NCBI GenBank assembly: GCA_024655825.1
Contig: JANLFJ010000024.1
Location: 1-44,675 of the forward strand
Direction of reading: 5' to 3'
Source: Peptococcaceae bacterium
GTDB lineage: Bacteria > Bacillota > Peptococcia > DRI-13 > PHAD01
DNA length: 44,675 nt
In this document: piece by piece, positions 17,246 through 27,258 of the stretch
Layout: every line of letters begins with the position of its first letter
How positions within the stretch are numbered: position 1 is the stretch's first letter
Translations under genes and position numbers: made by a program
Notes under the pieces: model-generated
Seen by the model: only the letters and a program-made list of their open reading frames with translations
What the model was told of the DNA's origin: nothing
Databases searched by the model: none

Positions 17246-17392
17246 CTACCCCTGGTCCGGCATAGCCAAGGTTACGGTTTGAGGGTCATCCAGGGGCTGA
17301 CTCTTATTCATATTCTCGTGGCCGTTCCAGTCAATGCTGAGGTTCTTCTTGATTCCCGCCACCAGGTTGCTATCTCGCACTGCTAGATTCGC
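17246..17392 (-). pseudogene. remnant of the C-terminus of another type I HsdR
   Basis: In a frame different from that of the intact hsdR gene it abuts, 48 codons read on the minus strand include LVAGIKKNLSIDWN followed by GHENM. As I recall it, this matches the C-terminal end of a DUF3387-type HsdR (..L...IK.NLSIDW..RENV..). The rest of such a protein is absent and the text degenerates before the stop at 17246-17248. It overlaps the last codons of the intact hsdR, so it looks like the right-hand scar of an older restriction locus. Recognition is by eye from a short motif. Confidence 0.5.
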
Positions 17393-20390
17393 TGTAGGTC
17401 AGTGCGAATACCGTGTCGGTCAGCCAGCGCCGGAACGACTCGTTGTCACTGAATTGCTTGAAGAGCTCCGTGTCATCCTGGAGCAACGCGGTCATCACCC
17501 GAACGAGGGCCTTGTCGTGCTCGATACGTGCGTTCTGTTTGTCGGAATACTTGCGTGCGTTCTGGTAGGCGGTGTCGGCCGCTACGCGTGCAGGAATCTC
17601 CTCCGTGATCAGTTTGCGCACCCGATCGGCGTCGGTCCAGGGAATGTTGCCGAACTGATCGTTAAAAGCCTTGATGATGTTCGAGAGACGGTCGAGCTCC
17701 GGTTCGGGCTTGTGTCCACCACCCGCAGTGGGCACCGGTTCGATCTCGGCATCCGCATCGGGAAGCGCGATCTTCATAGTCGCCTGCTTTTCGACCCGGT
17801 AGCTGTCCATGTCGATCGCCTCGAGGATGCCCTTTGAGAGGTCTTCCTCTTTCGGCGCCGGCAGCTTGGGTACCAGGAAGTTGAGGAAGATCGATAACTT
17901 CTCCCACTGGGCGTTCGTATAGGAGAGGATGGAAGAAAGAAAGTTGTAGGTTCGCAAAAATGCCTTAGCCTTACCCTTGAAGTCGACCTGACCGTCCTCG
18001 TCGAGATGCTCCATGTAGGTGGCGACGCAGGCGTCGAGGATGGGGTCGAGCTGGTCGCGATCGGCCCCGTTTAAGTACAGCCGCACCAGTTCGTCCACTT
18101 GCGCAGGCGCGTACACCTGGTAGCCGTCAAGATCGGCCTTAAGGTCGTGCAGCTTGTTCGGGTCGGTCTCGTCGGCGAGGATGGTCGTCCGGTAGTATGG
18201 CTCGAAGGCCTTTTGGATCACCTCCGGCTCGTTGACGAAATCGAGGACAAAGGTGTCGTGCTTCTGGGGGTGGGCGCGATTGGGGCGCGAAAGCGTCTGC
18301 ACCGCCTTGACCCCAGAGAGTACCTTGTCCACGTACATCGTGTGCAGAAGCGGCTCGTCATAGCCGGTCTGAAACTTGTCGGCACAGATCAAAAACCGAT
18401 ACGGGTCCTCCCGGATCTTGTCGGCAATCTGGCTGGACGGGAAACCGTTCAGGCTCGCCTCGGTGACCTTTTGCCCGCCATACTCGTGCTCACCCGAGAA
18501 GGCCACAATCGCCCGATAGGGGCTCTTGCGCTCGGCAAGGTACGCCTTAAAGGCATGGAAGTACTGGACAGCTCGCTCGATGCTGCCGGTCACCACCATC
18601 GCCCGCGCCTGGCCGCCGATCTTGCCCTTGGCGATCACCTGCTCATGAAAGTGGTCCACCATGATCTCGGCCTTGAGCCGGATGGCGTACTCGTGCCCCT
18701 CGACGAAGCGGCGCAGCTTCTTTTGCGCCTTTTTGACGTCGAATTCGGGGTCGTCCTCGATTGTCTTGATGAGCTTATAGTAGCTCTTGACCGGTGTATA
18801 GTGGGCCAGCACATCCAGGATGAACCCTTCCTGAATGGCCTGTTTCATGGTGTAGCTATGAAACGGCCTGTGTTTAACCGTGCCGTCGGGCTGCGGGTCG
18901 GGTTCACCAAACATCTCCAACGTTTTGTTTTTAGGGGTGGCGGTGAAGGCGAAGTAGCTGGCGTTCGGCAAAAGCTTCCGGGCCTCCATTAGCCGGTTGA
19001 TCTGATCTTCGAAAGTCTCGTCTTCGTCCTCTGCACCGGCCCCCGACAAGGCCATGCTCATCTTGGCCGAGGTGCGGCCGCCCTGACTCGAATGCGCCTC
19101 GTCAATGATAATGGCAAAACGGCGCCCGCGGTGCTCGTTGCCGATTTCGTCGAGGATGAACGGGAACTTCTGCAGCGTCGTGATGATGATCTTCTTGCCG
19201 CTCTCGATGAATCGCCGCAGGTCGCCGGAATGCTCGGCGTGCCCCACCGTAGCGCTCACCTGGGCAAACTGCTTGATCGTGTCCCGGATCTGCTGGTCCA
19301 GAATGCGCCGGTCGGTCACCACGATAATGGAATCGAAAACAGGCCTGCCGTCCCTCGCGAGACCGATCAGCTGGTGGGCCAGCCAGGCGATGGAGTTGGA
19401 CTTGCCGCTGCCGGCGGAATGCTGGATGAGATACCGCCGGCCCACGCCGTGTGCCGCCGCGTCCGCCAAAAGTTTTTGCACCACGTCGAGCTGGTGATAG
19501 CGGGGGAAGATCTGCCGTCGCCGTTTCTTGCCGGTCTTGAGGTCTTTCTCCTCAACGAGTTGAGCGTAGTTTTCGAGGATGTCGGTCAGACTCTCGCGGG
19601 TGAGTATCTCCCGCCACAGGTAATCGGTCTTGAGCCCCTGCGGATTGGGAGGATTGCCCGCACCATCGTTCCATCCCTTGTTGAAGGGCAGGAACCACGA
19701 CGCCTTGCCCTGAAGGTGGGTGCAGAACCACACCTCGTTTTCGTCCACGGCGAAGTGCGCCACGCACCGCCCCAATTCAAATAGCTTCTCGCGCGGGTTG
19801 CGGTCGCGCCTGTACTGCTCGATGGCGTCATGCACCGTCTGTTTGGTCAGCCGGTTTTTGAGCTCGAAGGTGAAGACCGGCAGGCCGTTAATGAAGAGCA
19901 CCAGGTCCAGCGCCCGCTGCGTCTCGTCGCGGCTGTAACGGAGCTGGCGCGTGACGGTAAAGCGGTTCTGCTCATAGAGCGCCCGCGCCTGCTCGTTTCC
20001 GGGGGAAGGCGTGCCGTAGAAGAGCTCAATGCGGTAAGGCCCGTGCTGGATGCCGCCTCTCAGCACATCCACTACTCCGCGCTTGCTCACCTCGCCCTGA
20101 AGACGCGCCAGAAACTTGCGCCGCGTGGGGCTGTCGTTATCCAGATCGAGCGCTTCGGCGACCTCAGGCTGCGTCGAGTTCAGAAACGCCGCGAGCTGAA
20201 CCAGATCGACGCAGTACTCCCGGTCGTAATCGGCCGGGTCGCCGGGGAGCCAACCCACACCGCCGTAGGGTGCCGGCGTCTCGGCAACGAACGCCGGAGT
20301 GCCGGCAGGTCGGGGTACGCAGTCGCTGCCAGTCAGTGTCCGGCAGATGAGGCTCTCAAGCCCGGCTTCGCTGGTGTCGGTGGGTGTCAT
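17370..20390 (-). CDS. hsdR: type I restriction enzyme, R (motor/nuclease) subunit
   Basis: A 1006-aa ATP-dependent translocase/endonuclease that cuts unmethylated DNA together with HsdM and HsdS. The PD-(D/E)XK nuclease residues are in LDLVLFINGLPVFTFELKN (Asp162, Glu176, Lys178). The SF2 motor has the Walker A QHSAGSGKSNS at about 325, DEAHSSQGG, FTATP and the helicase segment QTGYDEPLLHTMYVDK. The ATG at 20390 overlaps the hsdS stop (ATGA). The C-terminus runs out in SESSSAR, where the frame meets an unrelated HsdR remnant, so the last residues may be junction-derived. It is the last gene of the operon. All catalytic motifs look intact. Confidence 0.95.
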   Translation of the reverse strand: MTPTDTSEAGLESLICRTLTGSDCVPRPAGTPAFVAETPAPYGGVGWLPGDPADYDREYCVDLVQLAAFLNSTQPEVAEALDLDNDSPTRRKFLARLQGEVSKRGVVDVLRGGIQHGPYRIELFYGTPSPGNEQARALYEQNRFTVTRQLRYSRDETQRALDLVLFINGLPVFTFELKNRLTKQTVHDAIEQYRRDRNPREKLFELGRCVAHFAVDENEVWFCTHLQGKASWFLPFNKGWNDGAGNPPNPQGLKTDYLWREILTRESLTDILENYAQLVEEKDLKTGKKRRRQIFPRYHQLDVVQKLLADAAAHGVGRRYLIQHSAGSGKSNSIAWLAHQLIGLARDGRPVFDSIIVVTDRRILDQQIRDTIKQFAQVSATVGHAEHSGDLRRFIESGKKIIITTLQKFPFILDEIGNEHRGRRFAIIIDEAHSSQGGRTSAKMSMALSGAGAEDEDETFEDQINRLMEARKLLPNASYFAFTATPKNKTLEMFGEPDPQPDGTVKHRPFHSYTMKQAIQEGFILDVLAHYTPVKSYYKLIKTIEDDPEFDVKKAQKKLRRFVEGHEYAIRLKAEIMVDHFHEQVIAKGKIGGQARAMVVTGSIERAVQYFHAFKAYLAERKSPYRAIVAFSGEHEYGGQKVTEASLNGFPSSQIADKIREDPYRFLICADKFQTGYDEPLLHTMYVDKVLSGVKAVQTLSRPNRAHPQKHDTFVLDFVNEPEVIQKAFEPYYRTTILADETDPNKLHDLKADLDGYQVYAPAQVDELVRLYLNGADRDQLDPILDACVATYMEHLDEDGQVDFKGKAKAFLRTYNFLSSILSYTNAQWEKLSIFLNFLVPKLPAPKEEDLSKGILEAIDMDSYRVEKQATMKIALPDADAEIEPVPTAGGGHKPEPELDRLSNIIKAFNDQFGNIPWTDADRVRKLITEEIPARVAADTAYQNARKYSDKQNARIEHDKALVRVMTALLQDDTELFKQFSDNESFRRWLTDTVFALTYSESSSAR

Positions 20391-21877
20391 GGTTCAACCT
20401 CCTCCGTTACGGCTCCCTGCTCGGCGTCGACAGGCGCCTCACCCTCTTCGCCAGTCCCCTCGTCCTCCATGACCTCCTCTTCCTCCTCGGGCGGTTCGTC
20501 CGGGAGCTTTGCAGCCACCTCGCGCACATCCAGCTTGCCAGTCACGACGTCGGCGATCAAACGCGTGCGGAACTCCTGCAGCAGCTCGATGGAGCGACGG
20601 TCGGCGGCAATGGCGGCGTCGAGCTTGGCCGTCTGCGCGTCGAGGTGCTCTGCGATGGCGGTTTGTTCGGGAAGGGGTGGGATAGGGACCCTTAAATATC
20701 TCACAATTTCAGCATTGATGTTCGGCTGTCCACCGCCATAACTCTGCTCAATCAAGTATGGTCGAGCCAAGTTCACTATTGCTTGGAGGAATATAACGGA
20801 ACATGATGTTTTTGGTTCAGCAAGAACACAGCACGCCTGATTCGTGCATGCTTCCATTGCAAGTACCCCTGTCTTGCCAATCGTGGCTCCGTACATTGCG
20901 ACAAGGAGCGATCCTGGGGGGAATAGTTTTAAAGCGCTTATTTTTTCGATAGCGGCGGGCGTGACGGTTCTTTTCGTTGTTGTGATTAAGCCATCATTGA
21001 GATCGCCCGTCATTACCCAAGGAATTCCGCCTCCAAAATATTCATCACCAGAAGGTGTCGTGCCACTGCCGTGGCGCCGAAACTGAGTTTGTAACTTCCG
21101 CACATCCCAATGCTCCGGCACCTGGCCCAGCCACTCCACGCCCGAGGGCTTGTAAGCGGGGTAGGGCTTGCCCGTGCGGACCTCGATTTTTCCGGTAACC
21201 GCCTGGTGGATGAGCGCCTGCTTGTACTCCTCGAGCAGCTTGATCCGTCGCTTGCGAGCACGGATCACCCGCCGAATCCGCCGCTCTGCCCAATCCAGGA
21301 ACCGCACGATGGCGGTTTGTTCAGGGAGGGGTGGGATTGGGGTCGGGAAGTTCGCTATAAACTCAACAGGCACACGCTGTTGTCCTGCCGCACCAGTCAT
21401 CTCGTCGGCGCCAAGCCGCCGGAATTCTGAAAGGGTAGTGACGCGATACAGATAGGCTGAAACAATCGTCTTGGATGGCCGGATGACATGAAATTCGGTC
21501 GAACCGAACCCGAAGGCTGTCGGTAGATTCTCAAGGCAAGCACCCTTACCGTTCTCAAAGCACGGCGTGATTTTCGCGACAATAACGTCACCCCGCCGAA
21601 AGTAGGTAAACCCGTTCCAGAGATCCGAAATGGGCTGCACCTCCGATGCATCGAATCGTCCGTCCGATCCCACGTGTTCCATGGGCAGGAATACGGCTCG
21701 ACCGTCACGCAACGCTAATGGCACTTCCGACTTGCTAGGGTTGAGCCGCGCGATTCGTTTGACCCGCCGCACATCCCAATGCTCCGGCACCTCGCCCAGC
21801 CAGGGCACGCCGGAGTCTTTGTAGGCGGGGTAGGGTTTGAGATTATAGACCATTCGATACATATAATTTGCCGCCAT
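20387..21877 (-). CDS. hsdS: type I restriction specificity subunit
   Basis: A 496-aa DNA-recognition subunit with two target-recognition domains. Each half begins with a near-identical conserved segment (PYPAYKDSGVPWLGEVPEHW near residue 15, PYPAYKPSGVEWLGQVPEHW near 240) and each ends with a helical spacer (PIPPLPEQTAI...LL.E.....I...VTGK). This duplicated arrangement defines bipartite target specificity; the target itself cannot be read. An unusual glutamate-rich tail of about 40 residues follows the last spacer. The start could be ATG 21877 or the in-frame ATG at about 21853; neither has a strong ribosome site, so coupling to the ATPase gene ending 11 nt upstream is likely. Confidence 0.93.
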   Translation of the reverse strand: MAANYMYRMVYNLKPYPAYKDSGVPWLGEVPEHWDVRRVKRIARLNPSKSEVPLALRDGRAVFLPMEHVGSDGRFDASEVQPISDLWNGFTYFRRGDVIVAKITPCFENGKGACLENLPTAFGFGSTEFHVIRPSKTIVSAYLYRVTTLSEFRRLGADEMTGAAGQQRVPVEFIANFPTPIPPLPEQTAIVRFLDWAERRIRRVIRARKRRIKLLEEYKQALIHQAVTGKIEVRTGKPYPAYKPSGVEWLGQVPEHWDVRKLQTQFRRHGSGTTPSGDEYFGGGIPWVMTGDLNDGLITTTKRTVTPAAIEKISALKLFPPGSLLVAMYGATIGKTGVLAMEACTNQACCVLAEPKTSCSVIFLQAIVNLARPYLIEQSYGGGQPNINAEIVRYLRVPIPPLPEQTAIAEHLDAQTAKLDAAIAADRRSIELLQEFRTRLIADVVTGKLDVREVAAKLPDEPPEEEEEVMEDEGTGEEGEAPVDAEQGAVTEEVEP

Positions 21878-21888
21878 TTTTTCAATTC

Positions 21889-24106
21889 TTATTCTCCACC
21901 GACTAACCTAAGGGTCCGCTTCACATAGCCGTGCAACTCGTCCTCGTTGATCGGTTCTATGTCGTCGTCCGGATTCTGCTGATGATGGTACCTCTTGGAG
22001 TAGTCGTTTATCGCTTCAAGTTCGGTTAGGTCGGCCTTGGCTTGTTGCAGACCGCTTGTCTCATCAGCCGCTCGTATTTTGGCAATGAAGTCACCAAGCC
22101 ACTCGTTCGGTTGAAAGTGTCCAGGAAAACGGGTTCTCAGCAGGCCTTCAAGGAAGGGCCTAATGGCTCTGGCAACTGCGCGGGGGTCGCCTTTCCTCTC
22201 CCGGTAGAACGCGCATAGTACCGAGTAGTCTTTCATATAGGAGCTTTGCACCTCAGCTTCGATGTCACATTCCCCTATGACCGTGGCATTTCCTGCCTTG
22301 CTCATTTGGAGGGTCTTGGCGTTAGTAGCCGCCGAAGGGCACTCGTCATAGAGCAGCTTCAGGAATAGCGGATCGTGCGAAAGGACGACAACCTGCTGAG
22401 CCGAATCCAAGAGCCGTTGAATGAGTTGCTGAGTGGAGGTTCGGCGGAATCGGTCAAGACTGGTAAACGGATCGTCAAAGACGACAATTCTCCGCCCGAT
22501 GTCCGAATCCTGTTTTAGCGCGGCCAGAAAGAAGGCCAAGGCCAAGGCGCTCCGGTCGCCGGAACTTAAAGCCGTCTTGAAGCAAGGCGTTCCGGCAGGA
22601 GTACGCGGGTCGCCGAGGTCCAAAGGTTTCTTGTTGATCTCGATTTGATAGTGTGAACTCGGTGTGCCGCCTCTGTAGAGATGGCGGGTGTTGGTGATGC
22701 GGAAGCCGGCGTTGAACTGGTCGAGGTACTCATTGATCGACTTTTCGTATGCGCTGAGAATGGTCTGGCAATACTGGTCGAGTTGCTGACGTGCCGTGTT
22801 CTTCTCCTGCTCAAGGCGTGTTTTGAGAGCCACAGCCTCCTGATAGGCCTTACAAGCCTCCGCGATTTCTGGTTCAAACCGCTTTTTCCGTGCCTCCAGT
22901 CGAACCAGTTCGTTCTTAACCGCCGTGATGTCGGGCTGTGAGCGCGCGGCAGCCTTCTGCTCGTTAACACGCGAATTCACCGCGTCCACGGCCGCGTTGT
23001 ATTTAGCGACGGCCGTTCGCAGGGCATCCACTTCCGCGAGGGCCGTAGTGAATTCCGCGTCCAACTTGACCGACTCGGTCGGGCTTTCCTGCTTTCTCGT
23101 GGCGAGCTTCAGGCATTTTTCGTGGAGTGTGGCGTACTTCTGCTGAATGTCCGGGAAAGAAATATGAGGCAAGTCAACAGCAGTGAACTGCCTCCAAAAC
23201 TCCGCGAGGGCCGCGTTGGCGGCGATTGCTTGCTGCACCGAGCTAAGGGCCGCCTCACCAATGGCACTGTTCACCCGCTGGGTCAGTTGGGCGACTTCCT
23301 GCTTGAGGCCCCTGTAGGCCGCGCTGAAGTGCGAGCGATAAGCCGCGATCAAATCGTTGGCTTGCACCCCTTGCCCGCAGAAGGGGCACCGGTCATCTTT
23401 GACGTAGGCCAAGCCCTGCGACAGCCAGGACTCGCCTTGGTGCTCCATCTGGTGTCGGGCAATCTGTTCTCGTACCTTCCTTTCGGCATCGACGACGATA
23501 TCCGTCAGTTGCTTTGACAGGACCTCAGAGAAGTCAGACGGCAGGGAAGGGAGTTGAACCTTTACAAACAGCTGCTTCGCCTGAATCTCGCCGGCTTTCG
23601 CGGCGGCACGCTGCCGGTTGCTCAACTCCTCAGTCTTCTGTCGTATCTGCTCCTCGATATCAGCGAGAGGTTGCCATCCCAGGTAGTTATCGAACGCGAT
23701 ACCGGGCGGCACGTGCTTGGAGATTGATTCCTTCTTCTCCCGTAAATCCGCGTTCACATCTCGGATTTGCCCGTCCAGCTCCTCAATCTTCCTGGCAAAC
23801 TGGACGCCTTGCGCCCCTACGATGACGCGGTAGAGGTTCTTTTTGTGTTCATGCTCGACATAGTCGCCGGAGTAGACGTTCTCATTCACGAACACGGAGT
23901 CAAAGATGAGGATGTCGGGATGTGAGTTGGTCCAAGCATTGCCGTCGAACTTGTAGTCGGCATTGTTGAGCCGGATGTGCACAAATGGCGCATCCGTTGC
24001 CTGCCCCCAGGGTCTGTCGCTCGGAGATGAACTCGGGCTGGCCGCTTTGCAGGGAGCGAAGTATCGCACAGAGAGTTGTCTTGCCACGGCCGTTTTCTGC
24101 AATCAT
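21889..24106 (-). pseudogene. zinc-hook AAA ATPase (RloC-like), frameshifted near its N-terminus
   Basis: An SMC/Rad50-like ATPase of the AAA_13 class. ATG 24106 overlaps the helicase stop (ATGA) and reads MIAENGRGKTTLCAILRSL, the Walker A. That frame fails by 23900, while the rest (DAPFVHIRLNNADYKF onward) is one frame over. Removing one G from the GGGGG run at 24004-24008 joins them into about 740 residues. Downstream features: coiled coils, the zinc-hook CPFC, signature LSSGDRSALALAFFLA, Walker B RIVVFDDPFTSLD, H-loop SHD, then a helical C-terminal domain with RPFLE and a later YHH, reminiscent of the R-x3-E...H of PrrC/RloC anticodon nucleases. The usual strand before Walker A is also missing. 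Could be a sequencing error, slippage/phase-variable or dead. Confidence 0.8.
24004..24008 (-). other. G5 run at the probable frameshift of the zinc-hook ATPase
   Basis: The run is CCCCC on the plus strand. With four G's instead of five, the Walker A frame continues as ERQTLGQATDAPFVHIRL into the remaining ~700 codons. Confidence 0.6.
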
Positions 24107-27100
24107 AATTCCCCCTCGATGATCGACCAGACGTGATGATAGCTCTTGCCACGCTCACCGAGTACCTCTTGCCACGTTTTGACATCTGCAGCGCGAAGCT
24201 TCGCCCGTATTTTGTTGAGTGGTTCGGAGCCCCTAATGCCAAGCGTTCGCGCGAGCGGGGCTGCGGCCATACGCGGAACGCCTAGTAGCCGTAGGGCCAG
24301 TGCTTCATCGGAGTTTACTCCGTAGTACACGCGTGCCGGCAGGTTTCTCAAAGCTTTCCGCTCTTCCTCCGTCATGGTCTCAAACGAACCATGAAGCGTA
24401 AGCGACTGCAACGCGGCAAGACCCCATGATGCAGTCTGCGTCAGACGGCCGAATATGCTTTGGCAGCACCGAGTCATGGCATCAATCGGGTCGGTGCCAC
24501 CGCCTTCCTTTGTGAAGTATTCAGCCGCCATATCGGTAAGCGGGCGACCCTGCACCCAATCGCAGATGATGCGCGCGAGCGTGTCGCCATCGGGTTTGGG
24601 TCCACCTGTCACCTCCTTGAGTTGTTCGCGGAGCTCCGGGACCTCAAGAAGGACTCCCATCATTCGCCGGAGATCGTCACGGCGCGTAGTAAACAGGTCA
24701 GGGGTCCAGACCTCGCTCGTCACGCGCGCCTGGTTCAGGCGGACAAGGGTGTTGGCGACCGACTCCCACGAGAAACCCGTCGCGTCGACGAGGTTCAACG
24801 GCTTACCCTTGATGCGTTCGGCGTAGTTGTAGACGCCCTGAACCAGCTTGTCCGCCCAGCCCTTGTGACTCCTGCGTAACGCCTGGAAACCCAGGGTTCC
24901 GCGCAGCACCTGCTCCACCTCTGCAGCGAAGCGTTCATGGTTTCCAATCTGACGGTACGTGTGCGCCAAGTACTGCAGGAACGATGACCAGCCAGGCTGC
25001 GAAGCTAACGTCTGGAGTTGCAGAAGGCTCCCGCTCTCGGCGACCTGCTGCACCATCTCAATGAGTGTAGAATTGAGCACTCCAACAGAACGATTGATAA
25101 ACTCTCTAAGCTGCTCTGTTTTGGCATCGTTATTTCCGGCGAGCACTATGTTCCCGATATCTTCCTGGTCCACACGCCCAGCTCGTCCCGCGATATTCCA
25201 AAAGTCCTCGGGCGGCATGTCCTGGCCGTACGGATACTGATGGCTTGCGAACACGACCCCTGATACAGGAAAGTTCACCCCCTGGGCAATCGTTGTCGTA
25301 GCGACGAGCACTCTCAGCTTGCCTTGCTCGGTGAGCCACTCGACGAGTGTACGGGTATCCTCGGAGAGTCCGGCGTGGTGGACACCGACACCAAACTCGA
25401 GCAAGGAAATGAGAGGGAAGTCCTGGCCCATCTCGTCAGCAAGAAACTGCAGGATGTGGGTAAGGTCCGGGTCAGCATCCGTTAACCGGTTCTCAGCGAC
25501 CTTGAACGCATTGGCCACACTCCAACTGTTCCGAGGCGTGTTGACGAGCACGATCACCGTCCCACGACGCTGCAAAACCTGCGCGGTCGCGGCAGCAAGC
25601 TTCCCTGGCGAGCCAGACACATCGGACCAAGACAAACCGAGGGGCCCTTCGTCCCCAAGCTCCAGCGTCTCAGGTATGCTCAATGTGTTTCGGGTCGTGT
25701 GCTGTGTTTCGAGCCGAATCCCGAAGCCACGTCGCTTCTCACCTCGCACAGGACGAGCAATGGAGATGACGCGGTCGTTCGGACTCCACTCGATGCCTAA
25801 CTCGATACTCTTGTTGCTGTCGGGCGACAGCCAGCGGGCAATGTCCTGAGCGTTGGGGATGAATGGCGTGAGAAGTAGAAATTGCGCGTATCGGCATTCC
25901 CTGTTTATAGTGGCCAGCAAAAGCTCCAGCTTGAGACCTCGGGCTTGTGACGCAAGTCCATGCGCCTCGTCCACTACAACCAGCGTCAAAGGCCGCCCAA
26001 TCTTTTCCTCCCATCCTCCACGCACCAATAGATCGAGCTTCTCAGGCGTTGTAACGAGAATGCGGAACTGTCGTCCCTCGTCCCTATCGGTAAGCATGTC
26101 CGCTTCAATTCCGTCAACCTCTAGGGCGGGGCTGACTTTTTCAACAATTACGTCCAGCGGTGAAAAATCACGACGGAGGCGAATCGTAAGCTGATTCACC
26201 AGCGCTCTCGTTGGCGCAAGGTAGGCTACCCAGCCCCGCTCGTGATCGAACTGGTTGAGTGCCTGCAGGATCCGGAACTCTGCAATAAACGTCTTGCCAC
26301 TTGATGTGGGCAGGCTGACGACAACAGAGCGATGCCCGGAGCCCAAAAGGCCCTCTTCGCGAAGCGTGCGCCGCTGAGGTGGTAGCATTTCAAAAATCGG
26401 CTGTTTGCGGTTGCGTGAGACGACTGATTGTACAAACTTTGTCACACGACTGTTCACTGCCCGCGTGACGGTCCAAATACTGTTGTCAATCATGGCCCGG
26501 GCAGTGCGAGCCAGCAGGCGGGCAAACGTCTCGCGCTCCATCAACTGGCCCTTCGCCGCCATTGTGATGGCGCGATCGAACTGAGCCTCAAGCTGCTGGC
26601 GAACGTCGTAATGCCCTTCGATCGAGCCCTGGCAGAAATAGGTGCCCAAGATTTCCGCTGCCTTTGCAAGGTGGTACTGCGACATCAGCTCCCAGGCAGG
26701 ACGTGCGTCCTTTCGGCGCTCAGCCTCCTCAAGGAAGTCGGGCTCTCGTTCCCGCTGCTTTGCCCGAAGCTCCGCAATGCCTGACTGCACGCCGTCGAGA
26801 TCCTCCCAACCCTGTTTGCGCAGAAGCCTGATCCAGATGTCCAACACCGTTGCGCTGACTTGATCACCCCAGTTAGCCGAATTATGGTAAATGGATTGCG
26901 TATTAAATGTTGACAGCAACCTCCGGACATCAGGGTTCCGATCGCCCAACACCCCCAGACAACCGATGCGGACCAACTCAGACGCCTTCTGTAGCGGCTT
27001 GTCTGGAAGCGGCAGTGCCCTCGCCACCTGGAACGCCTCAGCCGCGGCTACACGCAGGGCCTCCGTGTCATCTGATTCCAGCAGATCAAAGACACGCAAT

Positions 27101-27258
27101 TCCAAGGCATTCGCAACAAAGCGAAGCTTATTGTCCGAGACGACCGTGGGGACGCCGACGCCGAGAGTCGATGCGAGCCGCCGGCGGGTCGCTTCATTGT
27201 GAACCTCGCGCTTTTTGTCAGCGCCAATCGAGTCAAGTATCCACGAACCGCCGTTCAT
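24103..27258 (-). CDS. Ski2-like DEAH-box helicase of the composite operon (HamB-like)
   Basis: A 1051-aa superfamily-2 helicase. The order is: N-terminal helical region of about 300 residues, Walker A SLPTSSGKTFIAEF, motif Ia APTRALVNQL, motif II VVVDEAHGL, motif III-like LLTPF, and motifs V-VI in TTTIAQGVNFP and FWNIAGRAGRV. A long C-terminal region follows (about 350 residues), as in Ski2-like proteins. ATG 27258 overlaps the nuclease stop (ATGA); a longer start lies inside the nuclease gene. The pairing with a small PD-(D/E)XK protein directly upstream is that of Hachiman HamA-HamB, in which the helicase holds the nuclease inactive until it senses damaged DNA. Family membership is inferred from architecture. 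Confidence 0.85.
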   Translation of the reverse strand: MNGGSWILDSIGADKKREVHNEATRRRLASTLGVGVPTVVSDNKLRFVANALELRVFDLLESDDTEALRVAAAEAFQVARALPLPDKPLQKASELVRIGCLGVLGDRNPDVRRLLSTFNTQSIYHNSANWGDQVSATVLDIWIRLLRKQGWEDLDGVQSGIAELRAKQREREPDFLEEAERRKDARPAWELMSQYHLAKAAEILGTYFCQGSIEGHYDVRQQLEAQFDRAITMAAKGQLMERETFARLLARTARAMIDNSIWTVTRAVNSRVTKFVQSVVSRNRKQPIFEMLPPQRRTLREEGLLGSGHRSVVVSLPTSSGKTFIAEFRILQALNQFDHERGWVAYLAPTRALVNQLTIRLRRDFSPLDVIVEKVSPALEVDGIEADMLTDRDEGRQFRILVTTPEKLDLLVRGGWEEKIGRPLTLVVVDEAHGLASQARGLKLELLLATINRECRYAQFLLLTPFIPNAQDIARWLSPDSNKSIELGIEWSPNDRVISIARPVRGEKRRGFGIRLETQHTTRNTLSIPETLELGDEGPLGLSWSDVSGSPGKLAAATAQVLQRRGTVIVLVNTPRNSWSVANAFKVAENRLTDADPDLTHILQFLADEMGQDFPLISLLEFGVGVHHAGLSEDTRTLVEWLTEQGKLRVLVATTTIAQGVNFPVSGVVFASHQYPYGQDMPPEDFWNIAGRAGRVDQEDIGNIVLAGNNDAKTEQLREFINRSVGVLNSTLIEMVQQVAESGSLLQLQTLASQPGWSSFLQYLAHTYRQIGNHERFAAEVEQVLRGTLGFQALRRSHKGWADKLVQGVYNYAERIKGKPLNLVDATGFSWESVANTLVRLNQARVTSEVWTPDLFTTRRDDLRRMMGVLLEVPELREQLKEVTGGPKPDGDTLARIICDWVQGRPLTDMAAEYFTKEGGGTDPIDAMTRCCQSIFGRLTQTASWGLAALQSLTLHGSFETMTEEERKALRNLPARVYYGVNSDEALALRLLGVPRMAAAPLARTLGIRGSEPLNKIRAKLRAADVKTWQEVLGERGKSYHHVWSIIEGEL

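Noticed and set aside
18099-18992. Long plus-strand open frame of 297 codons opposite hsdR (and others at 19092-19784 and 28340-29227)
   Set aside because: These lie antisense to strong hsd genes in GC-rich DNA. Their translations are arginine/valine/histidine-rich without family motifs, so they are shadows.
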